Positions 28,001 through 35,371 of a stretch of DNA of 64,000 nucleotides are shown here, piece by piece. The translations under genes were made by a program, and so were the position numbers. Every line of letters begins with the position of its first letter. Position 1 is the first letter of the stretch. The notes beneath the pieces were generated by a model. That model had not been told where the DNA came from. It was given only the letters and a program-made list of their open reading frames with translations, and searched no databases. Source of the DNA: Anaerolineales bacterium (GTDB lineage Bacteria; Chloroflexota; Anaerolineae; Anaerolineales; Villigracilaceae); assembly GCA_014860805.1 (NCBI GenBank), contig JACZJB010000136.1:1-64000 (forward strand), written 5' to 3'.

Positions 28001-31000
28001 CTGGCTTTCCAAACGATTGAAGACGTACTTGCAACAGGTTTGCCTTATGGAATGCCCTATGGCATCGCTCCTGGAAACCACGATCAAAGCCCAATCGGCG
28101 ATCCTGCCGGTACGGCGGCGTACAACGCTACTTTTGGAACACCCCGCTTCCTTGGCCGTGACTATTACGGTGGTCATTATGGCTCTGATAACGATAATCA
28201 CTATGAATTGTTCAGCGCCAGCGGTATTGACTTTATCGTAGTACACCTCGAATATGATACATCCGCCAATCCGGCCGTATTGGCTTGGGCCGATAATTTG
28301 CTGCAAACCTACAGTACCCGCCGCGCGATTATCGTCACCCATTGGCTTATTAATGCCGGCTTCAATGCCTCTTTCAGCGCTCAAGGACAGGCAATATACG
28401 ATACATTGAAAGATAACCCCAATCTGTTCCTTATGTTGGGCGGGCACGTCAGCCCTCCGGAAGGTCAGCGTTCGGATACATTCAATGGCAACACCGTGTA
28501 CAGCCTCATGTCTGATTATCAGGGACGCGCCGCGGGCGGTAATGGATGGCTGCGTATTATTACCATCTCGCCTTCCAACAATAATATTCAAATAAGGACC
28601 TATTCACCCTGGCTGAATCAATATGAAACCGATGCAGACAGCCAGTTCACCCTGCCTGTCAACCTGACTAATTCCTTCCAGTTGATCGGCACCGACACCG
28701 TTCCTTCAGGTGGTACAGCCAGTGTTACCTGGCCCGGCTTGAATAACGACACAGAATATGAATGGTATGCGGTGGCAAGTGATGGGGCGGCCTCCACCAC
28801 CAGCTCAACCTGGAGTTTCACTACTGAGCCGCCCGCGAATGTTCCTCCTACCATCACAGGACAAAATCCACTGGCGACCAATGAAGATACCTCCTTGGAC
28901 ATTACGCTGGCCGATTTGACCGTCACCGATCCTGATAACACCTACCCGAACGGCTTCTCGCTTGCTGTTCAGACTGGAACGAACTACACAGTTGCCGGGT
29001 CAACCATCACGCCTGCCTTGAACTTCAATGGCCCGCTGACCGTACCCGTGATAGTGAATGATGGGACGGATAACAGCAATGTCTTCAACCTGACTGTGAC
29101 GGTGAATCCGGTGAACGATGTGCCTACTACAACCGGAATCACGAACGTGACTGTCGCTGAAGATGCGCCTAATACAACGATCGATCTCTGGCCCTCCTTT
29201 GCAGACGTGGAAACACCTGACAATCTTCTAACATACACAGTTTCAACAAATACCAATCCAACCCTGTTCACTTCTGTGACGGTGACTGCCGGGCAGAATC
29301 TTGTTCTGGATTATGCACCAAATATGTTTGGCAGCGCCCAGGTTACGGTCCGTGCAACTGATGCGGGTGTTCCATCCCAGTTTATTGAAACGACATTCAC
29401 GGTCACTGTAACACCAGTAAATGATGCGCCAACGACTACCGGCATCGCAAACCTGACTGTCAATGAAGATGCGCCGGACTCCATCATTGACCTGTGGCCT
29501 TCCTTCGCCGACATTGAAAACGCCGATAATTTGCTGGTCTATTCCGTCACGACAAACACGAACCCGGCACTTTTCACCTCGGTAACTGTCAACGGTGGGC
29601 AGAACCTTGTACTGGATTATGCGCCGAACCTCAATGGCTTCAGTCAGATCACGGTTCGAGCGACAGACTTGAATGCTGCATTCGTCGAGACCACCTTTAC
29701 CGTCACCGTAACTCCTGTAAACGATGCTCCTGTTTGTACGAATGTGTTGGCGGCAACCTCTGAAGACACTGTTGTGCAGAATGCACCGTCCTGTCTCGAT
29801 GTAGATGGAGATTTGTTGACATATAGCATTGTCGCTCAGCCGCTGAATGGAACCGCCTCTGTTGTGGCAGATAATTTGGTGTATGCCCCGGACGCTAATT
29901 ACAATGGTCTGGACTCCTACACCTACAGAGCCAATGACGGTACCGTTAATAGCAATACTGCGACAGTAAATGTCACTGTGGCGGCAATGAATGATGAACC
30001 GGTTGCGAACCCGCAAATACTGACCACAGCGGAGGATACGGCTCTCAACCTTACGTTAACTGGATCTGATCTTGAAAATGATCCCTTAACCTTTGCCGTG
30101 TTCACGCCGCCCGCTAACGGCAACTTGAGCGGCACAGCGCCGAACCTCATCTATACCCCAAACACTAATTACAACGGACCAGACTCCTTCACATTCCGCG
30201 TAAATGATGGAACTGTCAACAGTTTGATTGCCACGATCTCAATCACGGTCACACCGGTTAATGATGTTCCAGTATCTGTTGGTGAATCCTATACAACTGC
30301 GGAAGATACGGCTTTGAATATTGCCGCTCCGGGCGTTTTGGAGAACGATACGGACTTGGATACCGACCCGCTTACTGCGGTTTTGGTTACCGGTCCTTCC
30401 AACGGTACACTAACCCTAAACTCGAATGGCTCGTTTGCCTACACCCCAAATTCCTTCTACAACGGACCAGACTCGTTTACCTATAGAGCCAATGATGGAA
30501 TTGCTAATGGCAATATTGCGACAGTAAATATCAATGTTTCATCCGTCAACAATGCGCCAGTTTGTGAGGATGTTGTCCTGGCTACCAACGAGGATATTAC
30601 CGGACAAACAGCCCCATCCTGTCTCGATGCAGATGGCAATACGATGACCTACTCTATAGTCGCTCAGCCCACGAATGGAAGCGCCTCGATCCTCGCGGGA
30701 CAACTGGTCTATGTTCCAAACGGAAATTTCAACGGGATAGATTCCTTCACCTACCGTGCCACTGATGGGGTACTCGACAGCAACATCTCAACGGTGGCGG
30801 TAACAGTTGTCGCTGTGAATGATGCGCCCGTTGCAACTCCGCAAGGTGTGACAACTGCAGAAGACGTACCCGTCAACATCACCTTGAGCGGTTCGGATAT
30901 TGAAGGCAATCCATTGACCTTTGCCATTAGCGTGCCTCCCACGAACGGAACGTTAAGTGGTACGGCTCCCAACATCACGTATATCCCCAATGCCAATTTC

Positions 31001-33391
31001 AACGGCGCAGACTCATTCTCTTTCACTGCCAATGACGCCCTCTTGAATAGCCTGCCTGCAACAGTCACAATCAATGTGACTGCGGTCAATGACGCGCCTG
31101 TTGCAACTCCGCAGGTCTTAACCGCCGCGGAAGATACGGCATTGGCAATCACTTTGGCTGGCAGTGATGTGGATGCCGACCCTCTGACCTTCAGTATTGT
31201 TACATCGCCTGCAAATGGAACGTTGAGCGGCACGGCTCCCAACCTTATTTACACGCCGAATGCCAATTACAGCGGCCCAGACGCGTTTACATTCCTGGTC
31301 AATGACGGTACAGCAGACAGTGCGCTTGCCACGGTTTCGATCACCGTTGCAGCCGCTAATGATGCGCCAGCCTTCACGAGTACATCAGTGACCTCTGCTA
31401 CAGAGGACAATCCCTATCTTTATAACATCACTACCTTTGATGTAGACCCGGGAGACATCCTCACGATTACATCTCCAACCTTGCCCGGCTGGCTGACACT
31501 GACAGACAATGGAGATGGAACTGCTACACTCAGTGGGACTCCTCTGAATGCCAATGTCGGAGTCAATAATGTTACGTTGCGTGTCAGTGATGGCGCTGTA
31601 AATGTTGACCAGGTCTTTACCATTACAGTCGCAAATACAAACGACGCTCCCACGGACATTGCGCTTTCAAACAATACAATGGACGAAGGTCAGCCCGTGG
31701 GTTCGCTGGTTGGAACCCTTTCCACTACAGACCAGGATGCAGGCGATACCTTTACATATTCCTTCTGCGCTGCGCCAGATAATGCTTCCTTCATAATTGT
31801 TGGAAATGCTCTTCAGACAGATGTTGTTCTTGATGCGGATGTTCAAACGATCTTTGTCGTCTGTATTCATAGCGAGGACGCGGCTGGTCTCTTCTTCGAA
31901 GAGCAATTTACGATCACGCTCACCAACGTAAATGAAGCGCCGTTGATCAACTTACAATCGACTGCAAAGAATGTGGATGAAAGCGCCCCGCTCTTCTTCA
32001 ATCCGATCAACGCATCTGCCATTTCGGTTAGCGACCCCGATGCCGGGGCAGCAAATCTTCAAGTGACTTTGGGCGTGTCGCAAGGTACCCTTACCCTTGG
32101 CTCCACAACTGGCCTTGTGATCACACCTCCCGCGGACGGTTCTGGCGACAGCAATATCACCTTCACTGGCTCGATCGCCAGTATCAATGCCGCGTTGAAT
32201 AATATGCGGTATAACCCAATTGCTGGCTACAACGGCAGTGATCAACTCCAGATCAGTGTTGACGATCTGGGCAACACTGGGTCGGGCGGAGCGAAGACGG
32301 CGAATGCCGCCATGGATCTTTCGATCCTTGCCATACCTCCGAAGATTGTTGCGAATGGTATTAATTCCATGGCGGACACTGGAGATGGTATTCTCAGTGA
32401 AAGCGAGATCGTTTCGGTGGGTATCACCCAATTCATTGTCACCTTCGACCAGGATGTATCCGACCCGGCGGGTGATACAGATCCTGCTGACGTTACAAAC
32501 CCTGCCAATTACATGCTGGTCCACGATAATGGCAATGATTTCCAGACTATAAGTTGTTCCACAGGCGTAAGCACGCAGGATGTGTCCATCAACATTAACT
32601 CGGTTACCTATCAAAACAATTTTGGGAACGGTCCCTATGTCGCCACGCTCAATGTTAATGATGGATTGCCCCTCGCCTTTGGAAACTACCGCCTCTTCAT
32701 CTGCGGCACCACTTCCATTACCGATCTTTATGGGCTCGAACTTGCGGGGGACGGAACAAATGCAGGTACTGATATGATCCGCACCTTTACCGTGGTGAAT
32801 GGAATTATTGGCGGCGGTGGCAGCGGTGTTTCCACCAATGAAAATGTGACAACTCGGCTTACAGGGGTGTTGATCCCAGTGACTGGGTTTACACCCAATG
32901 CCGTCTCTGTCCTTCCTGTTCAATCGGAAGAGGATGCCTATTCTGCTGTGAATGACCTGCGCCTTGAGATTCCCAGCCTGAGCTATAACCAGCCGATTGT
33001 CGGTATTCAGTTCAAGAACAAAACTTGGGATGTGAAATGGCTGGAAAACCAAATCGGCTATTTGGAAGGTTCAGCTTATCCCACCTGGATGGGGAACTCG
33101 GTAATGACTGGTCATGCGACTGACGCGAATGGAAACGTCACTTCCTTCGGGTATATCCGTGAGCTAAAAGTCGGAGATAAGATCAAGATCCATTCGAATG
33201 GAATGGTCTTTGTCTATCAGGTAAAGGAGAATCGTTTGATCCTGCCTTCGAGCATCAAGACGCTTTTCAAGCATGAGGATTATTCATGGATAACCCTGGT
33301 CACCTGTGAGAACTTCAATGCAGACTTTGGAAAATTCATCTCCCGCCGTATGGTCCGTGCTGTACTGATTAGTGTCATTCCTGAGAAGTAA
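22004..33391 (+). CDS. Giant LamG/FN3/phosphoesterase/cadherin-like surface protein with C-terminal sortase
   Basis: About 3,795 residues. A hydrophobic export segment lies at residues 12-34 (FIILILFTLFSLTGTYF). Residues 35-1885 hold six LamG/concanavalin-like domains (each with an 'ETWF.R' strand and an 'W.HAA.TYDG..W.LYL.G' strand), joined by fibronectin type III-like linkers (AAPSGL...NLTW). Residues about 1930-2205 are a calcineurin-like metallophosphoesterase (IAIPDTQFY, HLGDCTQN, APGNHDQ, VTHW, LGGHVS). Residues 2273-3440 are about twelve Ig/cadherin-like repeats ending in '.VNDAP'. An Ig-like domain (FIVTFDQDVSDP) follows, then IPVTG at residues 3624-3628. The last ~145 residues are a sortase: catalytic His 3704 (TGHATD), Cys 3768 (LVTCENF) and an Arg in SRRMVRAVL. 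A strong GGAGG site selects ATG 22004 over the track start at 21896. It is its own transcription unit. Probably an adhesin or glycan-binding protein. Confidence 0.87.
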   Translation: MNDRAFRKYSLGAKFSFIILILFTLFSLTGTYFVGAAPAGTALQFNGTNQYATFGNTAYTPNGTLTAAPTWNTQANSQLGRSSLTFNGTTQYVTFGAAPELGAADFTLETWFYWQGGGTTGTTGTGGLTAAYPLISKGRNQADGSNLDANYYLGIQGGRLAADFEDMAGGANHPIIGTTVITTNTWHHAAVTYDSASSVWTLYLDGIADGTLDLGTNILPRSDSIQHAAIGSALTSTGAAAGFFQGRLDEARIWNTVRTQAEIQASMNSEILTPTAGLIGRWGLNDGAGTTASNLNRLGLTTFTVEAWVQRAAGGATMTSGNLGFDNAGGRPFIYPVLTRGMGEGETPANINTNYLLGITANGFVGADFEDTAGGVNHPAWGTTNIPIGEWHHIAATYDGSCWSLYLDGNLETLNGLAVACPNVTPESTSYQYAGVAAGLSSTGTPSTGYFSGIIDEARVWNRALTPAEISANRFVELASGSGLIGRWGMNEGSGVVINDSATPTTENGNLVNGPTWVTGFPDDTPPAAPSGLLISSYSRNINLTWSANSESDLAGYNLYRSTTAGGPYTKQNVALLTTTSYLDTGLTNGTTYYYVVRAVDTSNNESTLSVEVNATPSLAQGAALEFNGSSQYVTFGTGNVLASPVYTVETWFKRTGAGVGVTTGGGGIASAIPLISKGTSESETAAADINYFLGINAASGVLVADFEEGAGGTSPSLNHPISGTTVIANDTWYHAAMTYDGTTLRIYLNGVLENSLTVGQPAASATTSPTAFGTSIRSNGTTIQGYFSGVLDEPRIWTRALSPAEIQTNINSQLTSGTNLLARWGMNEGFGTTVASSLGTFNGVLTNGPLWVPGAPFNIVVDPPAAPSGLNANASSGTNINLTWTDNSNTESTFEIERGNNLAGPFSPLTSVGVNSTNTADSGLTPFTQYCYRVRAVNPSGPSTYSNVSCATTPAEGGEALKLGNANAYVVFPSSASLNTSTYTIETWFRRDGTGVADSTGTNGTFIEPLIAKGTAEDEFANMDINYILGINPAGNLICADFEEAQTGTNPSLNHPVCGTTAIQNGVWYHAAATYDGTTWRLYLNGMPEASLTVNQPANNVNISPVSLGTSIESNGTTAQGFFNGTMEEARIWNYARTPAEILSTINSQVTTAQSGLIARWGMNQNTGTAVNGSAGTTVNGVITGTGWSWVTPGAPFNIDFSVPAAPSGLNATASFANQIDLSWTDNSANEVGFEIERGNNIAGPFTYLSTASVNASSYTDGTVNALTQYCYRVRAVNAGGQSTYSNVSCATTLVESGAALQLGGTNAYAKFTNSASLNSATFTVETWFRRDGAGIGTDTGTGGIASAIPLVTKGTSEAENANADINYFLAINSATNTLCADFEEAASGAAPSQNHPVCGTTPIVNGTWYHAAATYDGTTWRLYLNGLPEASLVVGQPANAVGISPVALGTSIESNGNTTGGYFNGSLDEVRIWNYPRTPAEIQSTVNSQIAAAQTGLIARWSLNEDSGTVVHGSAGTTVTGTVIGTGYSWINPGAPFDIVLTAPAAPSLLNAVSTSAYQVNLTWTDNSTNETNFEIEKGSALAGPFTPLNTVGVNVTAFSDTNVFPTTEYCYRVRAINLVGPSAYSNVSCVTTLTENASALDFGTTNAYATFGDANALDLTQFTLEGWFRRDGAGVSNTTGTGGIANAIPLISNGSPEAETTNADMNYLLCINDATDTLCADFEEGATGATPGLNHPISGVTPIANGSWYHAAVTYDGTTWRLYLNGVLENQAVVNQPVNAANISATSLATMLTTTNTANGFFNGVLDEVRIWNYSRTESEIRSTINTEITSPQTGLVARWGLNEGSGNVVGATAGTTINGTVTGAGYSWITPGAPFNVTFNAPPNAPILVTPPDNSTNVPTSPTLSVDVSDPDGGNLTVQFYGRPVNTATGPDFSIIAIPDTQFYTSSMNGGSPAIMASQTDWIVNNIAANNIKFVTHLGDCTQNGNVPAEWLNADLAFQTIEDVLATGLPYGMPYGIAPGNHDQSPIGDPAGTAAYNATFGTPRFLGRDYYGGHYGSDNDNHYELFSASGIDFIVVHLEYDTSANPAVLAWADNLLQTYSTRRAIIVTHWLINAGFNASFSAQGQAIYDTLKDNPNLFLMLGGHVSPPEGQRSDTFNGNTVYSLMSDYQGRAAGGNGWLRIITISPSNNNIQIRTYSPWLNQYETDADSQFTLPVNLTNSFQLIGTDTVPSGGTASVTWPGLNNDTEYEWYAVASDGAASTTSSTWSFTTEPPANVPPTITGQNPLATNEDTSLDITLADLTVTDPDNTYPNGFSLAVQTGTNYTVAGSTITPALNFNGPLTVPVIVNDGTDNSNVFNLTVTVNPVNDVPTTTGITNVTVAEDAPNTTIDLWPSFADVETPDNLLTYTVSTNTNPTLFTSVTVTAGQNLVLDYAPNMFGSAQVTVRATDAGVPSQFIETTFTVTVTPVNDAPTTTGIANLTVNEDAPDSIIDLWPSFADIENADNLLVYSVTTNTNPALFTSVTVNGGQNLVLDYAPNLNGFSQITVRATDLNAAFVETTFTVTVTPVNDAPVCTNVLAATSEDTVVQNAPSCLDVDGDLLTYSIVAQPLNGTASVVADNLVYAPDANYNGLDSYTYRANDGTVNSNTATVNVTVAAMNDEPVANPQILTTAEDTALNLTLTGSDLENDPLTFAVFTPPANGNLSGTAPNLIYTPNTNYNGPDSFTFRVNDGTVNSLIATISITVTPVNDVPVSVGESYTTAEDTALNIAAPGVLENDTDLDTDPLTAVLVTGPSNGTLTLNSNGSFAYTPNSFYNGPDSFTYRANDGIANGNIATVNINVSSVNNAPVCEDVVLATNEDITGQTAPSCLDADGNTMTYSIVAQPTNGSASILAGQLVYVPNGNFNGIDSFTYRATDGVLDSNISTVAVTVVAVNDAPVATPQGVTTAEDVPVNITLSGSDIEGNPLTFAISVPPTNGTLSGTAPNITYIPNANFNGADSFSFTANDALLNSLPATVTINVTAVNDAPVATPQVLTAAEDTALAITLAGSDVDADPLTFSIVTSPANGTLSGTAPNLIYTPNANYSGPDAFTFLVNDGTADSALATVSITVAAANDAPAFTSTSVTSATEDNPYLYNITTFDVDPGDILTITSPTLPGWLTLTDNGDGTATLSGTPLNANVGVNNVTLRVSDGAVNVDQVFTITVANTNDAPTDIALSNNTMDEGQPVGSLVGTLSTTDQDAGDTFTYSFCAAPDNASFIIVGNALQTDVVLDADVQTIFVVCIHSEDAAGLFFEEQFTITLTNVNEAPLINLQSTAKNVDESAPLFFNPINASAISVSDPDAGAANLQVTLGVSQGTLTLGSTTGLVITPPADGSGDSNITFTGSIASINAALNNMRYNPIAGYNGSDQLQISVDDLGNTGSGGAKTANAAMDLSILAIPPKIVANGINSMADTGDGILSESEIVSVGITQFIVTFDQDVSDPAGDTDPADVTNPANYMLVHDNGNDFQTISCSTGVSTQDVSININSVTYQNNFGNGPYVATLNVNDGLPLAFGNYRLFICGTTSITDLYGLELAGDGTNAGTDMIRTFTVVNGIIGGGGSGVSTNENVTTRLTGVLIPVTGFTPNAVSVLPVQSEEDAYSAVNDLRLEIPSLSYNQPIVGIQFKNKTWDVKWLENQIGYLEGSAYPTWMGNSVMTGHATDANGNVTSFGYIRELKVGDKIKIHSNGMVFVYQVKENRLILPSSIKTLFKHEDYSWITLVTCENFNADFGKFISRRMVRAVLISVIPEK
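32873..33388 (+). other. IPVTG motif plus sortase domain of giant protein 1
   Basis: The pentapeptide IPVTG (32873-32887) resembles the LPXTG sorting signal with Ile for Leu and is followed by about 20 linker residues and then the sortase fold (LRLEIPSLSYNQPIVGI, WLENQIGYLEG, TGHATD, LVTCEN, RRMVRAVLI). There is no hydrophobic tail after it. It is repeated in giant protein 2. Confidence 0.8.
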
Positions 33392-33402
33392 TTGATGATT
33401 TG

Positions 33403-33440
33403 AAAAAAACAAGCCCGATGGATATCGGGCTTGTTTTTTT
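33403..33440. terminator. Bidirectional terminator after giant protein 1
   Basis: A 17-base stem AAAAAAACAAGCCCGAT/ATCGGGCTTGTTTTTTT with a 4-base loop between convergent genes. It also ends the long leftward pentose operon. Confidence 0.93.
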
Positions 33441-33466
33441 TTAGGGGCTATAAAATAGACTAAAGA

Positions 33467-34318
33467 TTAGTCTGTTAAGAGGCTCTGAACTTCTTCAGGC
33501 AGGGGATTCAAGTTCGCAAACACTTCCCAAGTCTCCACATGCTCTACGGATTCGCCCGGGTTTAGCTTGACCAGCGGCGATAGGCTTTCCAATTCCACAA
33601 ATTCGTTATTGCAGAAGAGTTCTGCGTTGCTGTTGTTATCCGGGTAGGTTGAGTTTGTCAGCGCGCTGAATGTCTTTTTGAAAAGAACACCGTCCATCCA
33701 GTACGCCAGCCAGCCATGCGGATTGAAGTAGCCGATCTTGAAGGGCGGCAAAAGGGCATCAGCGTGGAAAATGATAAAGTCATCTCGCAGGTTGAGGCGC
33801 GGATCATTGATGCGGGTGTATGGCCAGAGCGAAAACTGTCGGTTGGATAAAAGCCCCGCCGCGTCCACATTTCCAACGGCTTGGGGGAGAATCGCCGTTC
33901 CTCCCAAACGGAATTGAGTGATCGCCCATGGGGCCAGTTCCACTGCCCATAATCCATCGTTGATGAGGGTGTGGGTCAGCGTGACAAATGGCTTATCAGC
34001 GGCGATACGGAGCTCAATGCGCTTACGAATCCCAGTCCCTGCTTCCGTCTGCATTTCGAGGATGACACCATCCGATAAATCCGTTATTGTTACCTCACCT
34101 GTATCAGGCACGTATGTACGCGGCATCGCTTCAGGAGAATGCCATAGACGATGCCCGCCGCGAAAATAAAAATCACCCCACGGAGTGGGAACAGGTGCCA
34201 GATGGCTTAGATTTGCCAGCAGGTTGGTTTTGCCTGAAGGAGTCAGCCCGGAGATGCGCAGGGAGTCAGTCAGGTATTCGATTTCAAGAAAATCATTTTT
34301 CAATACACGTTTATTCAT
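33467..34318 (-). CDS. Galactose-mutarotase-fold protein, last gene of the pentose operon
   Basis: A 283-residue cytoplasmic protein with the all-beta supersandwich pattern of aldose 1-epimerase-like proteins, resembling the DUF4380 group (PWGDFYFRGGHRLWHSPE, then LTHTLINDGLWAVELAPWAITQF). Histidines in GGHRLWHSPE and acidic residues near the C-terminus (FVELESLSPL) could form an active site, but the classical mutarotase His/Glu set is not certain. Its place at the end of a sugar-catabolic operon, six bases after the aldo/keto reductase, fits anomer or sugar conversion. Substrate unknown. Confidence 0.7.
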   Translation of the reverse strand: MNKRVLKNDFLEIEYLTDSLRISGLTPSGKTNLLANLSHLAPVPTPWGDFYFRGGHRLWHSPEAMPRTYVPDTGEVTITDLSDGVILEMQTEAGTGIRKRIELRIAADKPFVTLTHTLINDGLWAVELAPWAITQFRLGGTAILPQAVGNVDAAGLLSNRQFSLWPYTRINDPRLNLRDDFIIFHADALLPPFKIGYFNPHGWLAYWMDGVLFKKTFSALTNSTYPDNNSNAELFCNNEFVELESLSPLVKLNPGESVEHVETWEVFANLNPLPEEVQSLLTD

Positions 34319-34324
34319 CAGGAC

Positions 34325-35308
34325 CTACCAATAGTTGTGGACAAGATTGCGGATATGCTCATCGTAAATCATGCGGACCTGTTCCATCGCCTCGGGACTC
34401 AGGGATGGCAGGTCTGCCGCTTTGACATTGTCCTCCGCTTGAGCAGGATTCTTTGCGCCGGGAATCGTGCATGTCACAGCATCGAACATCAGAATCCAGC
34501 GCAAGGCAAACTGCGGCATCGTCCAGCCAGCAGGGACGAGCGCGCGAAGTTCTTCAACAGCCTTTAGGCCCGTTTCATAATCCACGCCTGAGAAGGTTTC
34601 GCCGCGGTCGAAAGATTCACCGTGGCGATTGAAAGCGCGATGGTCATCCGCTTCAAAACTTGATTTGGAAGTTAACTTGCCAGTCAACATTCCGCTGGCA
34701 AGCGGCACACGCGCCAGAATGCCAACCTTGCGGCGCATGGCTTGGTTGAAAAATAACTCGGCTGGCCGCTGGCGGAAGATATTGAAAATGATCTGCACGG
34801 TCTGCACATTTGGATATTCAATGGCTTTGAGAGCTTCTTCCACTTTTTCGACACTTACGCCGTAATGGCGCAATTTTCCATGTTGAACAAGATCATCCAA
34901 CGCGCCAAAGGTTTCAGGCATGTAAAAGACTTCGGTGGGTGGGCAGTGTAGCTGTAAAAGGTCGATGGCTTCGGTATTGAGATTTTTCAGACTCCGCTCG
35001 ACGAATGCCGTGAGATTTACGCGGCTGTACCCGCCTGCTATGTGCGGGTACAGCCTCCGCCCAGCCTTGGTTGCCACGTAGATGGTTTCGCTGCGCTCCT
35101 TGCGGAGTTGCGCCACCAAGCGTTCCGAGCGGCCATCGCCGTAGACATCGGCGGTGTCGATGAAGTTAACGCCCAGGTCAATGGAACGGTGCAATGCTGC
35201 CAAAGAGTCCTTGTCGTCCACATTACCCCAAGAGCCCCCGATTGCCCATGCCCCAAAAGAAACAGTTGAGACTTTCCACCCTGTACGTCCAAGTTCGCGA
35301 TATTGCAT
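34325..35308 (-). CDS. Aldo/keto reductase
   Basis: A 327-residue NADP(H)-dependent oxidoreductase of the TIM-barrel AKR superfamily. The catalytic tetrad is visible: Asp and Tyr in DTADVYGDGRSE, Lys in VATKAG, His in LLQLHCP. The C-terminal nucleotide site TIPGAKNPAQAEDN is also present. It lies downstream of araA beyond a strong hairpin, in the same direction, so its expression may be reduced compared with araA. In this context it may reduce or oxidise a sugar, but AKR specificity cannot be predicted from these motifs. Confidence 0.85.
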   Translation of the reverse strand: MQYRELGRTGWKVSTVSFGAWAIGGSWGNVDDKDSLAALHRSIDLGVNFIDTADVYGDGRSERLVAQLRKERSETIYVATKAGRRLYPHIAGGYSRVNLTAFVERSLKNLNTEAIDLLQLHCPPTEVFYMPETFGALDDLVQHGKLRHYGVSVEKVEEALKAIEYPNVQTVQIIFNIFRQRPAELFFNQAMRRKVGILARVPLASGMLTGKLTSKSSFEADDHRAFNRHGESFDRGETFSGVDYETGLKAVEELRALVPAGWTMPQFALRWILMFDAVTCTIPGAKNPAQAEDNVKAADLPSLSPEAMEQVRMIYDEHIRNLVHNYW

Positions 35309-35330
35309 GATGTATTTCCTTTATTTCAAA

Positions 35331-35367
35331 ACAAACCCTAAAGGTCGAAAAGACCTTTAGGGTTTGT
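35331..35367 (-). terminator. Strong hairpin after araA
   Basis: A 16-base perfect stem ACAAACCCTAAAGGTC/GACCTTTAGGGTTTGT closed by a 5-base loop, right after the araA stop. On the - strand it is followed by only TTT, so it may be a partial terminator or an mRNA-stabilising structure between araA and the reductase gene. Confidence 0.65.
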
Positions 35368-35371
35368 GAGT

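Noticed and set aside
27887-28591. 234-aa ORF on the - strand
   Set aside because: Antisense shadow of the phosphoesterase domain; the + strand reading gives all family motifs.
31952-33052. 366-aa ORF on the - strand
   Set aside because: It is antisense to the highly structured coding sequence of giant protein 1; its translation has no recognisable domain and the + frame is clearly the gene.
22004-33391. CRISPR-like array suspected from many repeats
   Set aside because: The repeats are coding, about 280-800 bases long and diverged; no 25-40 base direct repeats with unique spacers were seen anywhere in the window.
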